Positions 9,702 to 16,917 of a DNA stretch of 64,000 nucleotides are shown one piece after another. The notes beneath the pieces were generated by a model. It saw nothing but the letters and a program-made list of their open reading frames with translations. It was not told the DNA's origin and made no database searches. Each line of letters begins with the position of its first letter. The stretch's first letter is position 1. The stretch comes from an uncultured Prevotella sp. (GTDB taxonomy: Bacteria > Bacteroidota > Bacteroidia > Bacteroidales > Bacteroidaceae), in the NCBI GenBank assembly GCA_934256705.1, contig CAKQPF010000002.1:1-64000 (forward strand), given 5' to 3'. A program made the position numbers and the translations under genes.

Positions 9702-9750
9702 AGTGAAAAGTGAAAAGTGAAGAGTGAAAAATCGCGCTGACGCAGTTGCC
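9702..9750 (+). repeat. GTGAAAA heptamer array plus GCGCTGACGC box, second copy
   Basis: GTGAAAAGTGAAAAGTGAAG-type array followed by ATCGCGCTGACGCAGTTG. The 290 bases between the kinase gene and the next gene hold only such repeats. Confidence 0.8.
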
Positions 9751-9821
9751 GGGTAATATGGAATAGGAATATAGAAAATGGCATCGGCAGATAACATCAT
9801 TCACATAAAAGTACAATAGCC

Positions 9822-10375
9822 ATGAGCATAGGCAAAAGTAAAATATCAGACATCGACTTTTCCTCAATGAAAAGCAATATCAACAAGAGTATGGAACTGA
9901 CGGACGCAACGGAGAACTTTGACGGACAGGTAAATGCCCTCCATTCTGCCAAGTCTTCACTGGATGAATCCACCAAGGCACTAATCGAGGCGAAGGCGGA
10001 CATGAACACCGCACGGCTTCGGCTCGACAATGCCGCAACCAACGCAAACGCTGCGGCTGACACCATCAGTGGAAAGGTGGACGAAATCAAAAAGTCAAAG
10101 ATAGCAGTGGAAGTTGACCCGAACGACTGGCAACGCCTGGCAAAGGTCTCCAAGACCATCATTGACGGAGAGAATGGTGCGCTTGAAAAGCACCGAATAG
10201 AGATGGCCAACAAATTGGGTCCCACTATTATAATATGTGCAATCAGTTGAGCCGCAATGAAAGAGTCTGGATTTCGGGAAAAGTGTGGACATACGTCACC
10301 TGATTCAGCATCGGCTGTTACCTTTATACCCTCATTTCCATCATCATTATGTTGGTATTGGCGTTTGGAAAATAA
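9822..10375 (+). pseudogene. Broken coiled-coil protein with C-terminal membrane segment
   Basis: The first 140 codons encode a helical, Ala/Lys/Asp-rich protein (SKISDIDFSS...AKSSLDESTKALIEAKADMN) that looks like a coiled coil. Near codon 131 the frame is lost: the next frame continues as IGSHYYNMCNQLSRNERVW and ISGKVWTYVT, then meets an in-frame TGA (about 10300), then FSIGCYLYTLISIIIMLVLA and FGK before TAA at 10373. The hydrophobic tail reads as a membrane anchor. So one frameshift plus one nonsense codon separate the body from its C-terminus. I do not recognise the family; similar small coiled-coil proteins occur on Bacteroidetes mobile elements. It is the only plus-strand gene of the island. 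Confidence 0.6.
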
Positions 10376-10382
10376 AGAATCC

Positions 10383-10415
10383 GCCCGACCTTAAGCTTGT
10401 CGCTTAAAGTCGGGC
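10383..10415. terminator. Stem-loop between convergent genes
   Basis: Fourteen-base stem GCCCGACCTTAAGC / GCTTAAAGTCGGGC with one mismatch and a five-base loop, placed between the plus-strand remnant ending at 10375 and the minus-strand gene ending at 10432. On the minus strand it is followed by a T-rich stretch (GGATTCTTTATTTTCC). Confidence 0.6.
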
Positions 10416-10431
10416 AGTATATCTATGTGGC

Positions 10432-11431
10432 TTACTTCTGTCCACGTTTCCACTCTATTGCCTGTTCCGTCAACTTGTATTGCTGGCGAGGATGGTTAGG
10501 AGTGTCTGGGTATTTGCACTCTATCGCTGCCTCTTCTAAAGCAGGAAGGATGTATTCTTTTCTGAACCTAGTCTTATTTTTTACATTGAAATGCTCTATA
10601 ATTTCCACCAATGATGTGTACTTATCAGTCATCACACCTATGAGTTCTCTAACTTGGTACGAACTTGGTACGAACTTGGTACGAACTTGGGTCCAACTTA
10701 GGTCCAACTTGTTCAGAACTTAGTCCTAACTGCAATCCTACGGGTGTCTTCATAGGGTCTGTTATAGGACGCACAAACGTCACGCAAATAAATCCGCCGT
10801 TGATGCTCCATGTCGGTTCCGGCACATTCTGCGCCTTGCACGCCTCCATGATACGGGATGCCCCCGAACCCCAACTTTCAAGGAATGTGGTGCGGTAAAG
10901 CACTTCTGCCATGATGGGGTTGTAGGGATAGGAACCATGCGACTGTTTAATGGTTTCTGTGTTGAGTTGCGGTGGCAATACGCCCGGATTCTCAATCTCT
11001 ATGCGGTCATCGTATATGGCAATGCTTGGCGTGAGATTATACTTTTCGAGTTGCCTATGGCAAAGTGAGTTGGTAAGGGCTTCCCTCAAAGCCTCGGCTG
11101 GTATTTCCATATTTTCCTCTCGACGGAACCCGACAATCTTTCCGCTCATGTTAAGATGCTTCAGAAAGAATGCCATACCGGCATCAAGGAGTTGGAAGAA
11201 ATTGCATTCCAACCCTACCATGCCCCGAATCCTACCCGAGTTCGTCTCCATGACAATGACTACGCCATCCATGGCGTCATACTCCGATAAGTGTCTTTGC
11301 AAGATAGCCTCCACGTTGTCCTGCAATCCACCATATATATTGCACACTCTCTCCTCCACTTTGGGAGAAGACTTGCAGCTTGCCAGCAACAACATGGCAG
11401 CTGTACCAATCATAAACATTACCTTCTTCAT
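10432..11431 (-). pseudogene. Chimeric lipoprotein / AlbA_2-type ATP-binding protein, out of frame at an 11-bp repeat
   Basis: The 5' part (11431-10649) encodes a lipoprotein signal (MLLLASC), then a stretch like the dimerisation region of penicillin-binding proteins (DGVVIVMETNSGRIRGMV), then the C-terminal ATPase-like region of AlbA_2/divergent-AAA regulators (EIPAEALREALTNSL, ESWGSGASRIMEACK). It stops inside an array of eight 11-bp repeats. The following winged-helix part (10707-10432: SLVEIIEHFNVKNKTRFRKE to EWKRGQK) is typical of the same regulators but in another frame. Gaining one 11-bp unit, or losing two, would join them. The N-terminal DNA-binding AlbA_2 domain is missing. It may be a rearranged remnant or a phase-variable gene in the off state. 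Confidence 0.6.
10651..10738. repeat. 11-bp tandem repeat inside a coding region
   Basis: Eight units: three exact AACTTGGTACG, then diverging copies (AACTTGGGTCC, AACTTAGGTCC, AACTTGTTCAG, AACTTAGTCCT, AACTGCAATCC). Because 11 is not a multiple of 3, copy-number change shifts the reading frame. Confidence 0.9.
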
Positions 11432-11473
11432 AATTCAAAATAAATTAATCTTCAAGCATACCCGAAGTCGAAC

Positions 11474-12130
11474 TCACATTGTTAGCCACCACCATAAACA
11501 AAAAAGCAGAACGAAACCTATGGGAACAACGCCAGCGACAAAAGCTACATGTCCCCAACAGTAAACAGAATTCCACTTTGATACGGATTGTTTATGAGCA
11601 AAAGTTTGGTCTCTCATTTTTTGCTCAACGTATTGCCGCTTCATTTTTTGACCGATCATCTCTTTCTTTAGCCCGTTGCCTTTTACAGACACCAATTTCT
11701 GTTGTATCAATTCGTCAGCTTGTCTTTCCGCTTCGCTTTTATCCTTCTGATAGCATTTGTCTTTCTTATACATTACGATTGCGGAAACAAGCATCATGGT
11801 CAGTCCCACCACAAAAGCGAGTACAATAACTGCATACAATAAATAGATTCCCATGTTGTAATTTCCTGCCAGTCTGTTGACCAATGGGTCAAAAATGGAC
11901 CAGTAAAACCACCATAAACCTGTCATCACCCCACTGAGCATAGCCAAGGCGATGCCACCCGAAACGACACCAAGCACCCCATTGCCGTACAAGATGTCGC
12001 TTCCCATTATGACAAGATAGCCGCCCATAATGACTATACCTAAGCGCAGCCATACGCTTAGGCTTTAAGGAAGAAATATCGCAAGCAAAACCTCGATAGC
12101 CATTCCGGCAATAAACTTAAGAACCGCCAT
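11474..12130 (-). pseudogene. Membrane protein interrupted by an in-frame TAA (or shorter gene from 12028)
   Basis: An ATG at 12130 with a good AAGGAAT ribosome site opens MAVLKFIAGMAIEVLLAIFL, a membrane segment, then hits TAA at 12065-12067. The same frame continues without further stops through MGGYLVIMGSDILYG (12028) to 11474, giving two to three more membrane segments, a charged middle (KKDKCYQKDKSEAERQADEL) and a final Trp-rich hydrophobic segment. Either the gene is nonsense-interrupted or translation really starts at 12028 (184 residues). No family recognised. It follows the L,D-transpeptidase-like gene by 35 bases. Confidence 0.5.
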
Positions 12131-12165
12131 ATCTCTATTCCTTTAATGTTTTCTTCTTCATATTC

Positions 12166-12819
12166 TTACTTCTCATATTTTGCAAACAATATGACCGGGC
12201 GTTTCTTCGTACTGCCCTTGTATATCTCCATCACTTTGCTCACGCAATCCCTCGACACAGTGAAGCAGCCTTCGCTCTCCGTGCCGATGGGGATATATTC
12301 GGTCTCGCCATGAAAACGTGTCACCTTGCCGGCCGAGTGGATAAGAATACCGCGCATCTCAGCGAGACAGTTGCTCTTGTCGAGGCCGCGCAGACGGATG
12401 CAGCTCTTGAACTTTGTGCCTTTCCCTACCATGATGTAGCGGCCGAGACTCGAGCACCCGCTGCCGAACTCATTGCTGAACTTAGGCTTCGCATCGGTGT
12501 TGCCCTGTCCGCTGCCGTGCATGCAGTAGCTACTCGCCACTCGTTGGCCCGACTGCAGGTCGTAGATGAAGAAGCGTTTCTTGCCCGAGGGTATCGAGAA
12601 GTCTACAAGGATGTAATACTCCGTACTGTATCCCCGGCGCTCGCAGTAGTCTCTTACCTTTTCTATGCTTTCCGGGTCTACCTTGCCGTACCATTCCTTG
12701 CCGTCCACATAGTTTTTCCACAAGGGCTTGGTGTAGTTTTTATAGATGGGTGGAACAAATGGCAGGCAGACCACTATCAAGAGCACCACTGCAATGCTAA
12801 ACAAGAAAAACTTCTTCAT
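12166..12819 (-). CDS. Murein L,D-transpeptidase-like catalytic domain protein
   Basis: 217 residues with an N-terminal membrane segment (KKFFLFSIAVVLLIVVCLPF) that would place the rest in the periplasm. The C-terminal half matches the YkuD-like/L,D-transpeptidase family: conserved His in GILIHSAGKVTRFHG and the nucleophile Cys in ESEGCFTVSRDCV, with the upstream strand SGCSSLGRYIMVGKGTKF. Family role: cross-linking or trimming peptidoglycan. It sits 15 bases after the small secreted protein gene, probably co-transcribed. Why a wall enzyme follows the signalling operon is unknown. Confidence 0.75.
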   Translation of the reverse strand: MKKFFLFSIAVVLLIVVCLPFVPPIYKNYTKPLWKNYVDGKEWYGKVDPESIEKVRDYCERRGYSTEYYILVDFSIPSGKKRFFIYDLQSGQRVASSYCMHGSGQGNTDAKPKFSNEFGSGCSSLGRYIMVGKGTKFKSCIRLRGLDKSNCLAEMRGILIHSAGKVTRFHGETEYIPIGTESEGCFTVSRDCVSKVMEIYKGSTKKRPVILFAKYEK

Positions 12820-12834
12820 GCTAATCCTTTCTTA

Positions 12835-13185
12835 TTACTGCTTTGTAATCGTTGCCTTGCGTATGTTCACGCTGAATGTGCCGAGGGAAGTCTTCACCTT
12901 GTACACTCCGTTCTTGGCGGAAACGAGCTTGGCAGTCATACCCATAAAGGAGAAACTTCCGTCTTCATTCTTGTTGATGCTGTAACGGCCGAGAGGGGTG
13001 TTCACCACGATATGGCTCTTGGTGGCCTCCACCACGCCATAGGTAGTGCCCGACGGAGCGTCCTTCACCTTCTGTGCCACTTCCTTAGCGGTGGTCTTCA
13101 CCTGCTCGTCGCTACCTTTGTTGCCTGCGAAACATGCTGTGTGGGCTGCTACAGCCACCATCAGTGCAACCATCATTTTCTTCAT
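12835..13185 (-). CDS. Small secreted protein of unknown function
   Basis: 116 residues with a clear signal peptide (MKKMMVALMVAVAAHTACFA) followed by a charged helix (EQVKTTAKEVAQKVKDA) and a beta-rich C-terminus with repeated short strands (SHIVVNTPLGRYSINKN, VYKVKTSLGTFSVNIRKA). No family recognised. It lies 126 bases after the zinc-finger gene and 15 bases before the L,D-transpeptidase-like gene, so it may be the first gene of a separate small transcription unit. Confidence 0.65.
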   Translation of the reverse strand: MKKMMVALMVAVAAHTACFAGNKGSDEQVKTTAKEVAQKVKDAPSGTTYGVVEATKSHIVVNTPLGRYSINKNEDGSFSFMGMTAKLVSAKNGVYKVKTSLGTFSVNIRKATITKQ

Positions 13186-13310
13186 AATCGTCTTTGTTTT
13201 TATCGTTATGTCTTATTGACGATGCAAAGATAAGGCTCTTACGATAAGTGAACAAAATTTCTGAAGTGTGTTGTACAAGATGTAGGGATTAGTGTACGAA
13301 GTAACACCCT

Positions 13311-13853
13311 TTATTTTGTTACGATAATCCGTCCTCTGCCATTACATCTATTGCACTGGTCTAATGGAGAACAATTTGGGCATAACGTTTCTTTCCAACC
13401 AGTTCCGTAACATTCATTGCAGGCACATGGCACAGGTACTAACTTTTCTCCGTCATTTGTAAAATAGCTGCTTTGCCCTGTGCCATTACATTGGAAGCAC
13501 CGTTGCCTTACCCTTCCTTTTCCGTTACAGGTGTGACAGGTGGCTTTTCCACTTCCATTGCAAACAGGGCAAATGGCATAATCCGAGACTACTTTTCTGT
13601 AATTTGTCGCTGGACTATTCTGACGAAGGATTTCGTTTCTTTGTTGATATGCATCTTGTTGGTTGGGGATATAAATGTTTGTTTTTGGCTTTTGGACAGA
13701 GTTGTATTCATGACATTTATTATAGTCTCTATATGCTTCGTCTGCACAAGAAACGCAACCTTTGAAGAAAATGAAGACAATGAAAAAAGCGAACAGGATA
13801 AACAGGAGAAGATTTACACATCCTCCGCAACCATCATTATTTTCATACGCCAT
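13311..13853 (-). CDS. Membrane protein with DnaJ-type zinc-finger repeats
   Basis: 180 residues. One strong membrane segment near the N-terminus (VNLLLFILFAFFIVFIFF) is followed by a polar linker and a C-terminal block of CxxCxGxG repeats as in the DnaJ/Hsp40 cysteine-rich domain: CPVCNGSGKATC, CNGKGRVRQRC, CNGTGQ, CNECYGTG, CNRCNGRGRI. No J domain is present. Expected to bind zinc and perhaps unfolded or partner proteins. It is the second of two adjacent zinc-finger genes at the end of the kinase operon (15 bases from its neighbour), so it may be an adaptor. Function is inferred only from the fold. Confidence 0.75.
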   Translation of the reverse strand: MAYENNDGCGGCVNLLLFILFAFFIVFIFFKGCVSCADEAYRDYNKCHEYNSVQKPKTNIYIPNQQDAYQQRNEILRQNSPATNYRKVVSDYAICPVCNGSGKATCHTCNGKGRVRQRCFQCNGTGQSSYFTNDGEKLVPVPCACNECYGTGWKETLCPNCSPLDQCNRCNGRGRIIVTK

Positions 13854-13868
13854 AATCCGTTTTTATCG

Positions 13869-14218
13869 TTACTTGATGAATATCTTTCCTGTGCCATTGC
13901 AACGGCTGCAGCTATAGACATATCCGTCGTTGCCCCGCACATTTCCTCTTCCGTAACAGCGTGGACAAGTAAGCATTCGTGGCTGAGACGTTGTTTGCGC
14001 ATTGCTTTGAGTGGTGTTCTTTAGCATGCGACTACCTCCAATAACAACTCCACGTTGAACATTGGGACTCTCAGACAATTTAGTAGCTGTCTTGTTTACG
14101 ATTTTTCTACTACTTGAGTCGCCTTGTTGCCGCTTCTCTCTGCAACTTTCGCAACTTTTCCCAAACCAACACAAAGCACAAGCAATACCGCACCAATCCC
14201 TTTTAGAATATTCTTCAT
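13869..14218 (-). pseudogene. Small zinc-finger protein with apparent -1 frameshift in an A run
   Basis: From the ATG at 14218 the frame encodes a signal-like segment (MKNILKGIGAVLLVLCVGLG) and then VAERSGNKATQVVEK before a stop. The next frame continues IVNKTATKLSESPNVQRG and ends with two CxxCxGxG zinc-finger motifs (CPRCYGRGN, CSRCNGTGKI). One extra A in the five-A run at 14102-14106 would fuse them into a protein of about 116 residues similar in design to its downstream neighbour. So it is a frameshift mutation, a homopolymer sequencing error or slippage-controlled expression. It lies 12 bases after the second kinase gene. Confidence 0.6.
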
Positions 14219-14230
14219 AATCTTCAATGT

Positions 14231-15391
14231 TTATGTCATGAATAAAAATTTTACTGCAAAAACAACTATCGCAATGATAATATAGATATACAAGCATCCG
14301 ACAAAGCTAAACTCCGGATCTGGTTCTTGCGTAACGTCTTGCCTTTGGACGTTGTTTCTGTCATTCGAAGGACGATATGACTCACTTTGGCGAGAAATAT
14401 TCGACGACTGATGCCGTGGCTTTGGTCTTTCGACAACAACCGTTGCTTCTTCTGTGTCATGAGGAAGCATAGTCGTCTCATCATACGATGAACTAGTGGT
14501 CTTCTTTGCACTCAGCTTCGTCAGAATTTCCGAAACACTGCGTGGACGTTTCTCCCTGTCCGTATTCATCAACCATACAACAAGCCTTTTCGTCTCTTCG
14601 GATATGTCTGACATTGAAAGTGAATTTCGCTTGTCGTTTGACTTGTCCTCGTTGAGTTCCGTCCATGTTGGAATCTCTTTGCAAGTAAGAAGATAATATA
14701 TGGTGGCGCCAAGAGCATAGAAGTCTGTCCATGGTCCCAATTTATCATAGCTGCCATCTATTTGTTCCGGCGGTGCATAGCGGTCTGTTCTTGCCAAACC
14801 CGTAAGAACCGTTGCTCCAACGCCTCGCATGTAATCCTTGCTTGCACCAAGGTCTATCAGTTTCACATGACCACGTGCAGTCACCATTATATTTGCTGGC
14901 TTTATGTCAAGATGCAACAAACCCGCAGAGTGTATGGCAGCGAGACCGTCAAGGATTTGTTTTAAATACCCCAGTACCGTTTTCTCTGCATACGGTGTTC
15001 TCCGTTGTTTCAGTCTTCCCTTCAAGTCATCACCTTCCACATAGTCCATCACATAATAAGCGGTGCCGTTCTCCTCGAAACATTCATGCACTTTCACCAC
15101 ATGGACATTGTTAATCTGTTTGAGGCGTTCATACTCCTTTTTGAACTTCACAAGCTGGGAATCAAAAGCGTCGGCATTCTCCTTAGTCCGGTCAACGCTC
15201 ACAGTCACGCCGTCTGCCTCACGCTGGTTTGCCCTGTTCATAAAGAACTCTTTAATGGCAACCTTCGTGTTGCGAGAACCATATTCGGCAAGATACGTCT
15301 TCCCGAAGCCACCCGATGAGAGGTGGCTCTTTATTCGGTATTTCCCTTTCAGGATAGTGCCAGAACGTAGTGCTTGATAGTCGCTCTTCAT
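14231..15391 (-). CDS. Ser/Thr protein kinase with C-terminal membrane anchor
   Basis: 386 residues. Hanks-type kinase domain at about 10-290: glycine loop SSGGFGKTYL (25-34), ATP Lys47 in VAIKEFF, catalytic loop HLDIKPAN (Asp162, Asn167) and DLG (Asp180) in place of DFG, then APPEQ and a conserved Arg near the end. A polar linker with RPKPRHQSSNISRQSES leads to a single C-terminal membrane segment (YIYIIIAIVVFAVKFLF), so the kinase would be cytoplasmic and anchored. Its ATG directly abuts the stop of the lipoprotein gene (TAAATG), suggesting translational coupling. It lacks PASTA or other known sensor repeats. Substrates are probably within the operon (FHA proteins), which is inference. Confidence 0.88.
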   Translation of the reverse strand: MKSDYQALRSGTILKGKYRIKSHLSSGGFGKTYLAEYGSRNTKVAIKEFFMNRANQREADGVTVSVDRTKENADAFDSQLVKFKKEYERLKQINNVHVVKVHECFEENGTAYYVMDYVEGDDLKGRLKQRRTPYAEKTVLGYLKQILDGLAAIHSAGLLHLDIKPANIMVTARGHVKLIDLGASKDYMRGVGATVLTGLARTDRYAPPEQIDGSYDKLGPWTDFYALGATIYYLLTCKEIPTWTELNEDKSNDKRNSLSMSDISEETKRLVVWLMNTDREKRPRSVSEILTKLSAKKTTSSSYDETTMLPHDTEEATVVVERPKPRHQSSNISRQSESYRPSNDRNNVQRQDVTQEPDPEFSFVGCLYIYIIIAIVVFAVKFLFMT

Positions 15392-15940
15392 TTATCTTAC
15401 TCTTGTATAAGTTGCTGTTATCTTTCTGCCATCATCATCTATCGACTCCGTAACATACTTGTTCTCTTGCAGCATCAGTATTCGTTCAGTTGATGCTTCC
15501 ATTAAATTTAAGTCCTGTACAAATACATCGGATGCCTCTAACAATTCTCTTCCAGTGAGTTCTCCAAGAAATGAGCCATCCGAAGAATCATAGTATCTCA
15601 TATAAGTTACTTTTACTCCAGATGATGTAGGAGAAGAAACAATCTCTTTGTCGTTCACTGTCCATTCTCCGCTTCCCTTCATACTAATGCCCATTTTGAT
15701 TTGAACATTAACGCCATCAATCTCTGTATCAAACGTACAGATAGCGTTTGCCACACCAGAATAAGTACCATCTTTCTTATTCGTATCTGTTCCTTCTATA
15801 TTGATGTTTCCGCCATCAATGGTCGTGGTCGCGGTATAGTGCCATGTTCCGATTAACTGGTCTTTTGTTGCTTTTTGACAAGCAGTCAATCCTATTAGGA
15901 TTACTACGATTGCGGTAACGATTTGTAATTTCTGTTTCAT
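15392..15940 (-). CDS. Lipocalin-like lipoprotein
   Basis: 182 residues with a lipoprotein signal ending IGLTAC (Cys21), then a beta-rich domain starting KDQLIGTWHYTATTTI, reminiscent of the lipocalin-like lipoproteins common in Bacteroidetes. The start is at MKQKLQIVTAIVV (15940); a longer reading would overlap the upstream gene. Four bases separate it from the RES-domain gene and none from the kinase gene. Possibly the extracytoplasmic sensor or partner of the membrane kinases. Function unknown. Confidence 0.72.
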   Translation of the reverse strand: MKQKLQIVTAIVVILIGLTACQKATKDQLIGTWHYTATTTIDGGNINIEGTDTNKKDGTYSGVANAICTFDTEIDGVNVQIKMGISMKGSGEWTVNDKEIVSSPTSSGVKVTYMRYYDSSDGSFLGELTGRELLEASDVFVQDLNLMEASTERILMLQENKYVTESIDDDGRKITATYTRVR

Positions 15941-15944
15941 AATG

Positions 15945-16898
15945 TTATTTTTTATATTGGCGAATTTGTTCAAATCGTTCATTAATGAAATCACTTATTG
16001 AATCATCTGTTGGCGGTTCTTCCTGCTTGTATGAAGCTGACACAGCTATATTATATCCATTTCTATCAAGTGTTGATGAATACCGTATTCCATCCCAATA
16101 CACAACATCATCGCATTTTGTTGTGTATAAAAGATGAAAAAATAGTTGCGGAAACAAATATTCCTCATGGAATTTTGCATCCTTATCATCTGTTTTTACA
16201 AGGCATAATAACAAAAGAGGATAGGTGACAAGAAATGCAAAGACATCATATTCTGTCATTTTTTCTACTTCTTCTTTCGTGGGAATGCAAAAGTTCAAAT
16301 AAAATAAATCCTTTCTGGCTTTAAACTCACCTACATATACGATATCTTTATCTTTACAATAAGATTCCTTTTCTGCAATTTCTAAGGATGACGCTATATA
16401 TAAGCACGGAAATCCTGTTTGATTAAAACGACTAGGACTTGCAAAATGTCGAAGATTATATGGAAGATGATTGCAATTTTTCGGCATGTTATTAGTACTA
16501 ACTTTAAGGCATCTGTAATAAAGGTGTCCATTGTCAGATGTAAATTTCAGATAGTTCAGATACCTATCGTAAAGATAATATTTTGTTGTATTACATTTCG
16601 TCATTAATCCTAACAAGGCAGAAGTCGCATTATAAGCATCGCCCTTATATGCTAATTGTAAAATTTCCAGACATTTTTGATTTATTACCTTTATGAGATT
16701 TGCAAAACGCTTTTGTGTATTTTCCCCATATAATTCATCAGCTGCGTTAAGCATGCCCTCAAATTCTTTTTTATCGGTTGCTGATAACAGTGAAACATAG
16801 TTCTCCAATTTGCCTTTTATAAAATCATAAAAGGCAATACCTTCATGATTTGCAGGCAAATCATTTGAAAGTTTATTTATAAGTTCTTTTATTCCCAT
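15945..16898 (-). CDS. RES-domain-like protein
   Basis: 317 residues, no signal peptide. A helical N-terminal half (about 1-120) precedes a segment that fits the RES fold: LYYRCLKV (Arg129), then ASPSRFNQTGFPCLYIASSL (154-172) and EIAEKES (173-179), with the RES-like spacing of Arg, Gly, LY and Glu residues, and a final Ser-rich region. RES proteins known from toxin-antitoxin pairs are NAD+ phosphorylases that deplete NAD; others are ADP-ribosylating enzymes. Here there is no adjacent RES antitoxin; instead it sits between two kinase genes. If active, kinase/phosphatase control could restrain it. The assignment rests on motif reading and is moderate. Confidence 0.55.
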   Translation of the reverse strand: MGIKELINKLSNDLPANHEGIAFYDFIKGKLENYVSLLSATDKKEFEGMLNAADELYGENTQKRFANLIKVINQKCLEILQLAYKGDAYNATSALLGLMTKCNTTKYYLYDRYLNYLKFTSDNGHLYYRCLKVSTNNMPKNCNHLPYNLRHFASPSRFNQTGFPCLYIASSLEIAEKESYCKDKDIVYVGEFKARKDLFYLNFCIPTKEEVEKMTEYDVFAFLVTYPLLLLCLVKTDDKDAKFHEEYLFPQLFFHLLYTTKCDDVVYWDGIRYSSTLDRNGYNIAVSASYKQEEPPTDDSISDFINERFEQIRQYKK

Positions 16899-16917
16899 AA
16901 AATAAATATTTTATAAT

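Noticed and set aside
9533..9750. Repeat cluster considered as a CRISPR array
   Set aside because: Units are 7 bases, without 25-40-base repeats and unique spacers, and no cas gene is nearby.
12048..12062. CCTAAGCG/CGCTTAGG hairpin as a terminator
   Set aside because: Good stem but no T run on either side, and it lies inside the interrupted membrane-protein frame.
12310..13233. 307-codon plus-strand open frame opposite the L,D-transpeptidase-like gene
   Set aside because: Complement shadow; biased composition and no ribosome site.
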